A DNA stretch of 64,000 nucleotides from Edaphobacter sp. (GTDB lineage Bacteria; Acidobacteriota; Terriglobia; Terriglobales; Acidobacteriaceae). The notes beneath the pieces were generated by a model. The model was given only the letters and a program-made list of their open reading frames with translations. It ran no database searches and was not told the origin of the DNA. The stretch lies in the NCBI RefSeq assembly GCF_028283685.1, contig NZ_JAPWKF010000010.1, positions 310,001 to 374,000 of the forward strand, read 5' to 3'. Numbering within the stretch: the first letter of the stretch is position 1; each line of letters begins with the position of its first letter. This document shows, piece by piece, positions 17,609 to 26,114 of this stretch. Made by a program: the position numbers and the translations under genes.

Positions 17609-18769
17609 ATGAACCAAACGAAACGCTACAGGATGTTCGCAACTGCCATCGTCGCTATCAGTGCCATCGCCTCGCTGCAGGCAGCAGCGCAGGTGTCTAA
17701 CCTTTCCTTCGGCAAGCCGGCTCCAGGCGCGGGCGCTGTCTTTGTGATGACCAACGACGCCGATCGCAATGAGATTGTCGCCTTTGCCCGCAGCAGCAAC
17801 GGTCAGCTGAACCAGTCGGGCCGCTTCGCGACGGGTGGACGAGGCAGCGGCGGCGTCACCGATCCGCTGGAATCTCAGGGCTCGCTGACCCTCAGCCAGG
17901 ATCACTCGGTGCTGTTTGCCGCCAATGCCGGCAGCGGCGACATCTCGGTCTTTCGGGTCGCCGGGCGCAACCTGCTTCTGGTCGATCGACAGGCTTCGGG
18001 CGGCAGTCAGCCGGTCGCCGTCGCGGAGCGTCATGGCCTGGTCTATGTGCTGAACTCGGGCGGAGCGGGCAGCGTGGTTGGCTTTCGCACGGGGTTCGCA
18101 GGCCGCCTGCAACCGATCAAGGATGCCACAGTGTTTCTAAGCGCCAACGCCACCGGCGGAGCATCGCTCTCGATCAGCCCGGACGGTCAATTCGTGCTGG
18201 TCTCGGAGAGGATCGCCAACACCATCGACGCATTTCGCATTCATCCTGATGGCACGCTGGGCGCCATCGTCGTGAATCCGAGTTCCGCGCCGGGTGCTTT
18301 CTCGCTGCAGTTTGCACCGGACGGCAAGGCCATCGTCTCTGAGACCGGCCCTGCGGGAGCTTCACACGCCTCGACCATCTCGTCGTACAGCGTGACGGCC
18401 AGCGGTGCGCTGGTGGCCGTGAGCCAGAGCGTGCCAGCGTTTGGCGATGCCAACTGCTGGAATGCGATCACGCCGGACGGCAAACATGTCTACACGTCGA
18501 ACGCCGCCAGCGCCTCGATCTCAGGCTTCAACATCGGCGACGATGGCACGCTGACGCCAATCGGCTCGACCGTGGTCGGCAACAACCCTCCCGGCAGCAC
18601 CAACCTGGATATCGCCGTCACAGCGGATGGGCAGTATCTCTACACCATCAACTCCGGGACCGGCGATCTGGGCGCGTTTCGCATCGAACATGACGGCACG
18701 CTGACCAGCCTTGGGCAGGCAGGCGAGCTTCCGAAGTCGTCGGGCTTCAACGGCATCGCCGCTCTCTGA
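17609..18769 (+). CDS. Exported seven-bladed beta-propeller (lactonase-like) protein
   Basis: The 386-aa protein has a signal peptide (ATAIVAISAIASLQAAAQ). Repeated blades follow, of the form NEIVAFARSSNGQL, GDISVFRVAGRNL, NTIDAFRIHPDGTL, ASISGFNIGDDGTL and GDLGAFRIEHDGTL. This spacing matches the 6-phosphogluconolactonase/YncE-like propeller family. In secreted proteins of this group the enzymatic role is unproven; it may be a lactonase or a binding scaffold. AAGGAG at 17595-17600 sets the start. It is divergent from the Gfo/Idh/MocA gene, with 230 bp between, in which no clear promoter was identified. Confidence 0.85.
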   Translation: MNQTKRYRMFATAIVAISAIASLQAAAQVSNLSFGKPAPGAGAVFVMTNDADRNEIVAFARSSNGQLNQSGRFATGGRGSGGVTDPLESQGSLTLSQDHSVLFAANAGSGDISVFRVAGRNLLLVDRQASGGSQPVAVAERHGLVYVLNSGGAGSVVGFRTGFAGRLQPIKDATVFLSANATGGASLSISPDGQFVLVSERIANTIDAFRIHPDGTLGAIVVNPSSAPGAFSLQFAPDGKAIVSETGPAGASHASTISSYSVTASGALVAVSQSVPAFGDANCWNAITPDGKHVYTSNAASASISGFNIGDDGTLTPIGSTVVGNNPPGSTNLDIAVTADGQYLYTINSGTGDLGAFRIEHDGTLTSLGQAGELPKSSGFNGIAAL

Positions 18770-18785
18770 TCACCCGGCAAAACGG

Positions 18786-18823
18786 AGACGCGTCCGCGGT
18801 CCTAGGACAGCGGACGCGTCTTC
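18786..18823. terminator. Bidirectional hairpin between convergent genes
   Basis: A perfect 12-bp inverted repeat (AGACGCGTCCGC at 18786-18797, partner 18810-18821, 12-base loop) lies between the beta-propeller gene and the convergent MFS gene. It probably serves both. There is no long T tract. Confidence 0.6.
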
Positions 18824-18856
18824 CATGCGCTGAAGCTATACGGATGCAACTGAAAG

Positions 18857-20143
18857 CTATGCCGCGATCAGCTTCTTCTTCTTGCCTTCGATGTCGGGCA
18901 GGAAGCCCGTCAGCAGGCCGATGGCGGGAAGGTACGCGCAGAGGTGGTAGACGTTGATGATGCTGGTTGCGTCGGCCAGCTTGCCCAGCACACCCGCGCC
19001 GATGCCTCCCATGCCGAAGGCGACGCCGAAGAAGAGGCCCGAGATCATGCCCACGCGGCCGGGCATCAACTCCTGCGCGTAGACCAGGATCGCAGAGAAC
19101 GCCGAGGCGATGATGAAGCCGATGACGACCGAGAGCACGCCCGTCCAGAAGAGCGAGGCATAGGGCAGCACCAGCGTGAAGGGCAGCACGCCGAGGATCG
19201 AGATCCAGATGACGAGCTTGCGGCCGTAGCGGTCGCCCGCCGAGCCGCCGATCAGCGTGCCTGCCGCGACTGCTCCCAGGAAGAGAAAGAGCATGATCTG
19301 CGAGGTACGCACCGACACCTGGAAGCGCTGAATGAGATAGAAGGTGTAGTAGCTGGTGAGGCTGGCGAGGTAGAAGTACTTCGAGAAGACGAGCGCGACA
19401 AGGACGGCGAGCGCACCGGCGACGCGTCCGCGTGAGAGCTGCACCGCTGGATGATGCTCCTCGTGCTTCTTTCCGGCAGCGACCTCCGCCTGTCGCGCGC
19501 GATACCAGCGGCCGATGCGATAGAGCACGACGATGCCGAGGATTGCGGGAAGCGCGAACCAGGCCATGCCCTTCTGCCCCTGCGGCAGCACGATGAATGC
19601 GGCCAGCAGAGGTCCAATGGCCGAACCGGAGTTGCCGCCCACCTGGAAGAAGGACTGCGCGAAGCCGTGCTTGCCACCCGAGGCCATGCGGGCGATGCGG
19701 GAGCTCTCCGGATGAAAGATCGACGAGCCCACGCCAACAAGGCACGAGGCAAAGACCAGCCACCCGAACGACGGCGCCACCGCCAGCAACAGCAGGCCGA
19801 TGAGCGTGAACGTCATGCCCACGGGAAGAGCGAAGGGCATCGGGCGGCGATCGGTGAACTGACCGACGAGAGGCTGCAGCATCGAGGCGACGATCTGGTA
19901 GGTAAGCGTCAGCAGGCCCAGCTGCGTAAAGTCGAGATGGAACTTCGTCTTCAGAATGGGATAGATCGACGGCAGCAGCGACTGCACCATGTCGTTCAGC
20001 AGATGACAGAAGCTGATTGCCGCCAGTACGCGCAGCAGTGTGCGCGAGGGCTGGCTCGACGGGGCGGTAGGTACAGCATTGAGATCCTGCGAGTTGATCA
20101 TGTCGGCGGCAGGCATCGTCGCTGTGAAAGAGGTCTCGCTCAT
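18857..20143 (-). CDS. MFS exporter, fosmidomycin-resistance (Fsr) type
   Basis: The 428-aa protein has 12 likely membrane helices. The first helix contains SFCHLLNDMVQSLLPSIYP, a strong marker of the Fsr subgroup, and later segments include VGVGSSIFHPESSRIARMASGG and GNSGSAIGPLLAAF. Fsr-type proteins export fosmidomycin and related compounds using the proton gradient; the real substrate here is unknown. The ATG at 20143 was chosen because GGAAGG lies six bases upstream. The longer upstream reading has no family similarity. Confidence 0.92.
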   Translation of the reverse strand: MSETSFTATMPAADMINSQDLNAVPTAPSSQPSRTLLRVLAAISFCHLLNDMVQSLLPSIYPILKTKFHLDFTQLGLLTLTYQIVASMLQPLVGQFTDRRPMPFALPVGMTFTLIGLLLLAVAPSFGWLVFASCLVGVGSSIFHPESSRIARMASGGKHGFAQSFFQVGGNSGSAIGPLLAAFIVLPQGQKGMAWFALPAILGIVVLYRIGRWYRARQAEVAAGKKHEEHHPAVQLSRGRVAGALAVLVALVFSKYFYLASLTSYYTFYLIQRFQVSVRTSQIMLFLFLGAVAAGTLIGGSAGDRYGRKLVIWISILGVLPFTLVLPYASLFWTGVLSVVIGFIIASAFSAILVYAQELMPGRVGMISGLFFGVAFGMGGIGAGVLGKLADATSIINVYHLCAYLPAIGLLTGFLPDIEGKKKKLIAA

Positions 20144-20354
20144 TGAGAACCTTCCTGTCTTTATTTCAACTTCGTGGTATAGCTCCAGTTTAGTGCGCGG
20201 AGCGCGGTCGCTCGAACGATATAACAACTCTCTATGCCTCAATAACATGGCGGGGCGCGGCCTCCACTGCCGCTCACGGCGAAGCGCCACGGCATGGCAC
20301 GATCCTCGTTCGACAACCTGATCCCCTGCAAGGACGGGGGCGCGAGCGATTAAT

Positions 20355-20699
20355 ATGGTCGAACGAATGACGCTGCGGGAGATCATGGTTCGGCTGGGAC
20401 GGAAGGCACCGACGGTGCAGGCCGGGCTGTGCACGGCGCGGGCCGGCGAGCTGCCGGGCCGCTATCCTGCAGGCGAGCGCCACGTCATCCTCGCCATGAT
20501 CCACTGCAACGCCTGCGATGTGGAGACCGCCATCATCACACTGTTGGAGTCGCACGGCTGGCGCGATGTCGTCGTCGAGGAGCACAAGCAGCTGGAGGTG
20601 CCCTTCCTCAGCGAGGACCGCCAGATCCGCTCCTGCTACGTGAGCGCTGTCACCTCCGACGGCGGCTTCGTCGTCTACAGTGAGCCGATCGCTTCTTAA
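20355..20699 (+). CDS. Hypothetical protein, 114 aa
   Basis: I do not recognise this protein. It is soluble and predicted alpha/beta, with segments VILAMIHCNACDVETAIITLLESHGWRD (shown as MIHCNACDVETAI and TLLESHGWRDV) and YVSAVTSDGGFVVYSEP, which look like real secondary structure with good coding bias. No signal peptide or membrane helix is present. The start could be 20355 or the in-frame ATGs at 20367 and 20385, as no clear Shine-Dalgarno is visible. It is divergent from the MFS gene and its stop lies seven bases from the convergent WbsX-type gene. Confidence 0.6.
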   Translation: MVERMTLREIMVRLGRKAPTVQAGLCTARAGELPGRYPAGERHVILAMIHCNACDVETAIITLLESHGWRDVVVEEHKQLEVPFLSEDRQIRSCYVSAVTSDGGFVVYSEPIAS

Positions 20700-20706
20700 C
20701 CTTCAG

Positions 20707-22002
20707 CTAACCCTTCAATGCGCGACGCAGCGACTCCAGGTAGCTGTAGCCCCAGATGGTGTCGGGCAGCAGCACGCCATCCTCGGTCCACTCGTTCCAC
20801 GCATTCAGGTAGATCATCTTCTGGTGCGGCGCGGTTGCGGTGAAGTGGCGCGCGGCCTGCACCAGCCGCTCGAACTGGTCGGGTGAACGGTTGATGGCGA
20901 CGCAGGAGAACTCGCCGAAGCGCGGGCTGTCGTCCCAGCCGACCGAGCAGGTGGGATGGAATGGCACGCCGGTCTCCGAGCGCAGCTTCGGCCACGACGC
21001 GATGGCCTCCTTCACGCCACTGCCGTACGGGATGCGCGAGCCCGGCGGCCTTCCACCATACGTCCATCCGAAGGTGCCATAGATCACGGCGGAGTCGAAG
21101 CCCATCTCCTTCAGCCGCGAGGCGTACTTCGTGTAGCCGTTGCAGACCTGTATGTGGAGGTGGTTGACGCCGTGCCGCTGCGCGCGTTTGCGGAAGGCTT
21201 CCAGCGCGCGCGGCGTGCCGGCCTCGCCCATCTGCTCGACGACCTTGCCGAGATCGAAGATGCCGAAGACGGGCGCGCCGTCGATGCCGAGATAATTCGA
21301 CTGGCCGAAGTAGTGCTCGCAGCAGTAGTCGGCGACGCGCTCAAAGTCGGCCAGCGAGTGCGTCTGCGGCGAGAGGATCGCCGCCTGTCCGGGCGAGCGC
21401 GCCGGGTAGACACTCTTCCAGTCGTGATTGGCCCACATGATGGCGAACTTCAGCTTGTCGCGGTTGGGAGCCTTCATCATGCCCTGCTCCAGCTGCTCCT
21501 GGTAAAACTGCACACCGTCGTGCCAGTACCAGTCGATCATCCAGGCGTCGACGCCATACGTATGCGCGAGGTCGATCTCGCGCGCCGCCCATGCGGGATC
21601 GGCCTCGTCGTAGTAGCCCCACAGCGGATAGTGCGGCATGGTGTGGCCGGGAAACAGCGGCTTCGCGTTGCGCAGCGTGTCGAACTCGGTCCAGCCCTTA
21701 CCGTAGTGCTGCTCCATGAAGGGTGAGGGGTGCCACGAGGGAAAGTTGAACGCCACAGTGGTGACGTCGTTCGGCCTGCTCAGATCTTCTGTACCCACAG
21801 CCGCGTGCAGCGCGGCCTCGGTGAAGTAGTCGGCCTCGGCTGCGGGACCGATCAGCGCGGGAGGCGTGTCGGGATTCGAGCGCATGGCCAGCGAGCTGGC
21901 AAGCTTGTCGCTCGTGGTCTGCGCCGAAGCTTCCGGCAGCAAGGTGGATGCGAGACCTGCGGAAATGGCTGAGGAAAGCAGCGTGCGGCGGTTCATCGTC
22001 AC
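20707..22002 (-). CDS. Tat-exported WbsX / GH99-like glycan-active protein
   Basis: The 431-aa protein starts with a twin-arginine leader (NRRTLLSSAISAGLAS). The body follows the WbsX pattern: FNFPSWHPSPF, GKGWTEFDTLRNAKPLFPGH, PLWGYYDEADPAWAAREI, YGVDAWMIDWYWHDG, KFAIMWANHDW and, near the end, NAWNEWTEDGVLLPD. WbsX domains are TIM-barrel, GH99-like proteins of glycan metabolism, seen both in polysaccharide clusters and as secreted enzymes. AGGAG lies six bases before a GTG at 22000-22002 and twelve before the ATG at 21996, so the GTG start is preferred. Confidence 0.85.
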   Translation of the reverse strand: MTMNRRTLLSSAISAGLASTLLPEASAQTTSDKLASSLAMRSNPDTPPALIGPAAEADYFTEAALHAAVGTEDLSRPNDVTTVAFNFPSWHPSPFMEQHYGKGWTEFDTLRNAKPLFPGHTMPHYPLWGYYDEADPAWAAREIDLAHTYGVDAWMIDWYWHDGVQFYQEQLEQGMMKAPNRDKLKFAIMWANHDWKSVYPARSPGQAAILSPQTHSLADFERVADYCCEHYFGQSNYLGIDGAPVFGIFDLGKVVEQMGEAGTPRALEAFRKRAQRHGVNHLHIQVCNGYTKYASRLKEMGFDSAVIYGTFGWTYGGRPPGSRIPYGSGVKEAIASWPKLRSETGVPFHPTCSVGWDDSPRFGEFSCVAINRSPDQFERLVQAARHFTATAPHQKMIYLNAWNEWTEDGVLLPDTIWGYSYLESLRRALKG

Positions 22003-22178
22003 AGAAGACTCCTGACCGTATTGTGGTGATCTTCGCAACGCGCAGATGCTGCTCGTTGCCGGGGAAGCAAGACTAACAAATCCGCTGCGGACAACACCGA
22101 CGGGTGGCGCGCTTGAGGCCAATGCGGTTAGTGTGGATGCGTAAACGAATCAGCCCCCTCCCGGAGATGACCCACCTG

Positions 22179-23048
22179 ATGCGCTGCCTACATGTTCTTC
22201 GCCACTCGACTGCTGCCGTTCTGCTCTTCGCCCTCTCCACCTTCACCGCGCACGCGCAAGCCGCTCCTGCTCCAGCGCCCAAGCCTGCGCCCGCAGGCAA
22301 GATTCCGCGCCACGTGCTGGTGATCGGCGAGACCAAGGGCTTTGAGCATGACTCGGTACCCGACGCCATGGCCGCCGTCTACAACATGGGCAAGTCCAGC
22401 GGGCTGTGGGAGACGGTGATCCGCACCGACACCGAGCTGATCACCAAGAAGAACCTCGGCCGTAACGCCAAGAACCTCGACTACTTCGATGCCATCGTCT
22501 TCGCCAGCACCACCGGCGAGCTTTCGCTCGACGACGAGCAGAAGGCGGCGCTGCTGAGCTTCGTGCACGAAGAGGGCAAGGGCTACGTCGGCATCCACGC
22601 CGCGCTGGACACCAACTACAAGTGGCCCGAGTACGGCAAGATGACCGGCGGATGGTTCAACGAGCATCCCTGGATGACGTTCAACGCGCCTATCCGCAAC
22701 GAGGCGCCGGACTTTCCCGCGACACGCCACTTCCCTGCCTCGTTCCACAAGTTCGACGAGATCTACCAGGCCAAGGACTGGTCGCGCAGCGACGTGAACG
22801 TACTGCTGAGCCTCGATCCCTCGAAGCTCGACTACAACAATCCGCGCGTGCATCGCGACGACCACGACTTCGCCGTAGCGTGGGCGAAGATGTACGGCAA
22901 GGGCCGCGTCTTCTACTCCACGCTGGGCCACACGCGAGAGAGCTGGGACGATCCCGACATCCGCACCATGTACTTCGAGGCGATCAAGTGGTCGCTGGGT
23001 ATGACGGACGGCAGCACCGAATCTCATCCGGCGCCACCGGCGAAGTAA
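22179..23048 (+). CDS. Exported ThuA-domain protein
   Basis: After a signal peptide (TAAVLLFALSTFTAHAQ) and a Pro/Ala linker comes a ThuA-like glutamine-amidotransferase-fold domain: VLVIGETKGFEHDS, NLDYFDAIVFASTTGEL, GYVGIHAALDTNY and, at the end, YGKGRVFYSTLGHTRESWDD. ThuA proteins act in disaccharide (3-keto-trehalose or keto-sucrose) use, and exported forms often sit near DUF1080 and Gfo/Idh genes, as here. The ATG at 22179 is favoured, because GGAG is directly against the ATG at 22167 and twelve bases from this one. Confidence 0.9.
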   Translation: MRCLHVLRHSTAAVLLFALSTFTAHAQAAPAPAPKPAPAGKIPRHVLVIGETKGFEHDSVPDAMAAVYNMGKSSGLWETVIRTDTELITKKNLGRNAKNLDYFDAIVFASTTGELSLDDEQKAALLSFVHEEGKGYVGIHAALDTNYKWPEYGKMTGGWFNEHPWMTFNAPIRNEAPDFPATRHFPASFHKFDEIYQAKDWSRSDVNVLLSLDPSKLDYNNPRVHRDDHDFAVAWAKMYGKGRVFYSTLGHTRESWDDPDIRTMYFEAIKWSLGMTDGSTESHPAPPAK

Positions 23049-23062
23049 TCCATCGCAGCACA

Positions 23063-23105
23063 GCCAGGTTGCAGGAATGATTGCTTCCGGCAGCCTGGCC
23101 TGTTG
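23063..23105 (+). terminator. Probable terminator after the ThuA gene
   Basis: A 10-bp stem with one G-U pair (23063-23072 with 23090-23099) is followed by a short CTGTTGT stretch. It begins 15 bases past the stop codon. Confidence 0.45.
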
Positions 23106-23173
23106 TCCCGACCCGTTGTGCCGCGGTCTGCAAATCTAACTCCTCCGATTGCAATCTGGTCTGCACCCGCGAT

Positions 23174-24073
23174 CTAGAGCGACCCGTCTTCCGACGGCAT
23201 TGGATCCTGAGGAAGTCCCTCCAACAGCGCCGCCAGGTCTCTCTTCATAAACGACAGCCGCGCCCGAAAGTCATAGAGCATCGCCTGACGATCATCCAGA
23301 TCGCCGATCGAAAGCTTGATGTTGTCTCCAGGCCGGCTGGCAACTCTTTGTATCTTTGCGTGTGCCTGGGGTGAGCCCTGCGGTGGAATCCGACCGAGCT
23401 TCGTCCAGGTGGCGATAAGGCGCTGTTGCCGTGGCAGCTTGTCCGGGTCGTTGGGAGCGGCAGAGTTCATGAATCGTGCCACCACCGGTGGATAGATGTT
23501 GTTCGGATCGCCGGGCAGGTCGAAGATGCGCGCCAGCATATTGCTTGGCACCTCCAGGGTTCCGCTGCCACGGGAATGGACGATCAAACCGATGACCGAC
23601 AGCGTTGTCGTTGACGATCCTGCGATGACACCAAGGACGCCGGAGGCGCGTGTGTGCGCCGTCAGGCCCAGGGCGGCGCTTGCCGTGCCTACGCTGCCAC
23701 CGATGCCAAGGCTCGCAAGATTGAGCAGATCAATCGTTCTCTGACGCCTTGCGGCAAGATAGTTTTGCAGCTCCTTCGTCTCTGCGATCTCGGCATCGAT
23801 CTCCCCCATGGTCGCATCCACCTGGAGCGATGCCGTCGTGACATCCAGAAGCAACCGCTGGTTCAACCTGATCTGCTGCAATGCCTGGCCGGGATCGGAA
23901 GTATTGTTCAGCGATCGCAGGCGGTTCAGGACCGGGAGGATATTGAGGGTCCTGGCAGTCTGCTCCGGGGTTTGGGTCTGCTCGTCATCCACTGCGAAGA
24001 CAGGTTTCGATTGGGCGTGAGAGCTGATCGCTATGGCCAGCAGAAACGTGAGATAAACGAGGCGGTTTCGCAT
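23174..24073 (-). CDS. Hypothetical exported protein, 299 aa
   Basis: I do not recognise this protein. It has a Sec signal peptide (LTFLLAIAISSHAQS), an alpha-helical Gln/Leu-rich region (about 45-130, likely coiled coil), and a Gly/Ala-rich hydrophobic segment (about 118-168: NLASLGIGGSVGTASAALG, then VLGVIAGSSTTTLSVIGLIV) that could be a membrane hairpin. A C-terminal helical part contains YDFRARLSFMKRDLAALLEG. The pairing of a helical stalk with a small-residue hydrophobic hairpin is unusual for a periplasmic protein. It is convergent with the ThuA gene. No clear Shine-Dalgarno was seen at the ATG. Confidence 0.65.
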   Translation of the reverse strand: MRNRLVYLTFLLAIAISSHAQSKPVFAVDDEQTQTPEQTARTLNILPVLNRLRSLNNTSDPGQALQQIRLNQRLLLDVTTASLQVDATMGEIDAEIAETKELQNYLAARRQRTIDLLNLASLGIGGSVGTASAALGLTAHTRASGVLGVIAGSSTTTLSVIGLIVHSRGSGTLEVPSNMLARIFDLPGDPNNIYPPVVARFMNSAAPNDPDKLPRQQRLIATWTKLGRIPPQGSPQAHAKIQRVASRPGDNIKLSIGDLDDRQAMLYDFRARLSFMKRDLAALLEGLPQDPMPSEDGSL

Positions 24074-24155
24074 GGCCGCCAGTTTATCCTCTGCCGTTGG
24101 CCGCGAGCATCAACGGAAACGGCGACAGGAAGCCCCAGCTGCGGTAAAGCTCCCA

Positions 24156-25064
24156 TTACGCCGGACGCGGATTGAACTGCGTGCAGAGTGCAAAGCTCTC
24201 CTCGAGGTACTCGATCAAGACACGGACGCGTGCCGGAACGCGGCGGCCCGCGGGACGCACGGCAGAGATCGGCACGGTTTTCTCGTAAGGAGTCATGAGC
24301 CGAAGCACCGTTCCCTCCCGCAGCTCCGCCGCAAAGAGCCATGCCGGGGCCTGCGCCACGCCCAGGTGTTCAAGCACTCCCATCCGGAGCTGTTCAAGGT
24401 CCGTGGTGCGAAATGCCCCTGAGGGCATGAGTCGCTGCACCTGTTCTCCTGCTCCGAACTCCCACGGATGCACGGTGCCGCCTTCGATCCACGGAATTGC
24501 GGGGAGAGGACGGAGGTCGGCAACGGTCTGCGGCAGGCCGTGACGCGTTACAAATTGCGGCGTCGCGACAAGAATGATGAGAGTCTGCGCAAAGCGTCGC
24601 GCGATCAGACCGGAGTCCGGCAGGTCTCCCGAATGAATGGAGAGGTCGTAGCCCTCTTCAATCAGCTTCGCAGGGTTATCGCAGACGCCGAACTCCACTG
24701 CGATCTCGGGATAGCGCTCAAAGAACGCTGCCAGCTTGGTGACCATGTGCAGACGTGCAAACGATGGAGGTGCGGCGACACGCACAAGCCCTTTCGGCGC
24801 AACCTGCCCTCTGCCGATGCGCGATGCAGCGCTCTCGAAGTCCTCCAGGATGCGTTGCGCCGATTGATAGAACTCGCCCCCGGCCTCCGTCAGCGAGATG
24901 GAACGCGTGTTGCGTCGCAGCAGTTCGGTGCCCAGCTCCGCTTCCAGAGCCGAAACCTGCTTACTGACCGCAGGCTGGCCGATGGCCCGTTCTTTTGCCA
25001 CCGCGGAGAAGCTGCCGGTCTCCACAACTCGAACGAAGATCTCCATCGCGCCAAACCGATCCAT
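24156..25064 (-). CDS. LysR-family transcriptional regulator
   Basis: The 302-aa protein has the N-terminal LysR helix-turn-helix (MEIFVRVVETGSFSAVAKE, then IGQPAVSKQVSALEAELG and LLRRNTRSISLTEAG). A periplasmic-binding-fold effector domain from about residue 90 contains VRVAAPPSFARLH and IPWIEGG. It is closest in style to the DsdC/CrgA-like group next to short-chain dehydrogenases. GGAGGA lies four bases before the ATG. It is divergent from the SDR gene at 25297, which it most likely controls through the palindrome at 25177-25193. Confidence 0.95.
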   Translation of the reverse strand: MDRFGAMEIFVRVVETGSFSAVAKERAIGQPAVSKQVSALEAELGTELLRRNTRSISLTEAGGEFYQSAQRILEDFESAASRIGRGQVAPKGLVRVAAPPSFARLHMVTKLAAFFERYPEIAVEFGVCDNPAKLIEEGYDLSIHSGDLPDSGLIARRFAQTLIILVATPQFVTRHGLPQTVADLRPLPAIPWIEGGTVHPWEFGAGEQVQRLMPSGAFRTTDLEQLRMGVLEHLGVAQAPAWLFAAELREGTVLRLMTPYEKTVPISAVRPAGRRVPARVRVLIEYLEESFALCTQFNPRPA

Positions 25065-25176
25065 CTGCTCCTCCTAATCTCCTGAACCAGCATTTTATCG
25101 GCCTCTGCCCCATAAGCAGGAACCCGAAAGGGTGGACGTACAGCCCTGATTGCGGTCTCGGATTGATGCGCTTTTT

Positions 25177-25193
25177 GGAATAGAACCTATTCC
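25177..25193. promoter_or_regulatory. Candidate LysR operator between divergent genes
   Basis: GGAATAG-AAC-CTATTCC is a perfect 7-bp inverted repeat in the 232-bp region shared by the LysR gene and the SDR gene. It lies 113 bp upstream of the LysR start and 104 bp upstream of the SDR start. LysR proteins usually bind interrupted dyads of about this size. Confidence 0.5.
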
Positions 25194-25296
25194 TGAAAGA
25201 GCGCCACCGCGCGAGTTTGTCTCACATCAGATGTCTAGCTTGCAGACAGGATCGGGCAGATCCTGCAATCGGCCGGCTCAAGGAAGAGGAGAGATC

Positions 25297-26037
25297 ATGT
25301 CAAAGCTAGAGAACAAAGTGGCATTGGTTACGGGAGCATCCAGAGGAATCGGTGCTGCGATCGCGAAGCGTCTGGCTGCCGATGGAGCAGACGTTGCGAT
25401 CACGTATGCGAAGGACGTCAAAGCAGCAGAGGCCGTCGTGTCGGCGATTGAAGCTATCGGCCGAAAAGCAATCGCCATTCAGGCAGACGCAGCGGATAGC
25501 AGCGCGGCATCTGCCGCGGTCGAGCAGGTCGTGAAGCAATTCGGCCGTGTCGATGTGCTCGTCAACAACGCGGGCACCGCGATTCCGAAACCTTTTGAAG
25601 AGGCCACGCTCGAAGAGATCGACCGCATCATCGCCATCAATGTGCGCGGCGTTCTTGTCACAACGCAGGCCGCGTTGAAGCACATGCCTCATGGAGGCCG
25701 GATCATCTCGATCGGCTCCTGCGTTGGCGAGCGCACCATGACGCCAGGGCTGACGGCATACGCCGCGACGAAGGGCGCTGTGAAGATGTTTACGCAGGGG
25801 CTATCGCGGGAGGTCGGCGGTCGCGGCATCACGGTGAACAATGTCCAGCCGGGGCCAATCGATACCGATCTGAATCCGGCATCCGGCGACTGGGCCGCGC
25901 CACAGCTGGCCAACACCGCGCTGAATCGCTATGGACACGTCGATGAAGTCGCCGCCCTGGTGGCATTCGTCGCAAGTCCGGAGGCAGCGTACATCACCGG
26001 CACCAACCTTACGGTGGATGGCGGAACCAACGCCTGA
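25297..26037 (+). CDS. Short-chain dehydrogenase/reductase (FabG-like)
   Basis: The 246-aa protein has the classical SDR order: VTGASRGIG (cofactor loop), NNAG, the catalytic Ser in ISIGSCVGE, YAATKGA (Tyr-X3-Lys), and a C-terminal ITGTNLTVDGGT. It should be an NADP(H)-dependent carbonyl reductase. The residues after the first Rossmann strand do not fix the substrate. The ATG at 25297 is preceded by GGAAGAGGAGAG. It is the first gene after the LysR regulator and is followed by a second SDR, separated by a hairpin. Confidence 0.94.
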   Translation: MSKLENKVALVTGASRGIGAAIAKRLAADGADVAITYAKDVKAAEAVVSAIEAIGRKAIAIQADAADSSAASAAVEQVVKQFGRVDVLVNNAGTAIPKPFEEATLEEIDRIIAINVRGVLVTTQAALKHMPHGGRIISIGSCVGERTMTPGLTAYAATKGAVKMFTQGLSREVGGRGITVNNVQPGPIDTDLNPASGDWAAPQLANTALNRYGHVDEVAALVAFVASPEAAYITGTNLTVDGGTNA

Positions 26038-26040
26038 ACA

Positions 26041-26067
26041 AGTGGGGGTCCTGTTCAGGGCCCCACT
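26041..26067 (+). terminator. Hairpin between the two SDR genes (terminator or attenuator)
   Basis: AGTGGGG pairs with CCCCACT and encloses a second stem CCTG-TT-CAGG, giving a compact, G/C-rich hairpin directly after the first SDR stop. There is no T run. It may reduce read-through into the second SDR instead of stopping transcription fully. Confidence 0.4.
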
Positions 26068-26114
26068 CCTATAAAGAGCAGCTTCTGGTGAAGCACTCAC
26101 ACGAGGAAAAAGAA

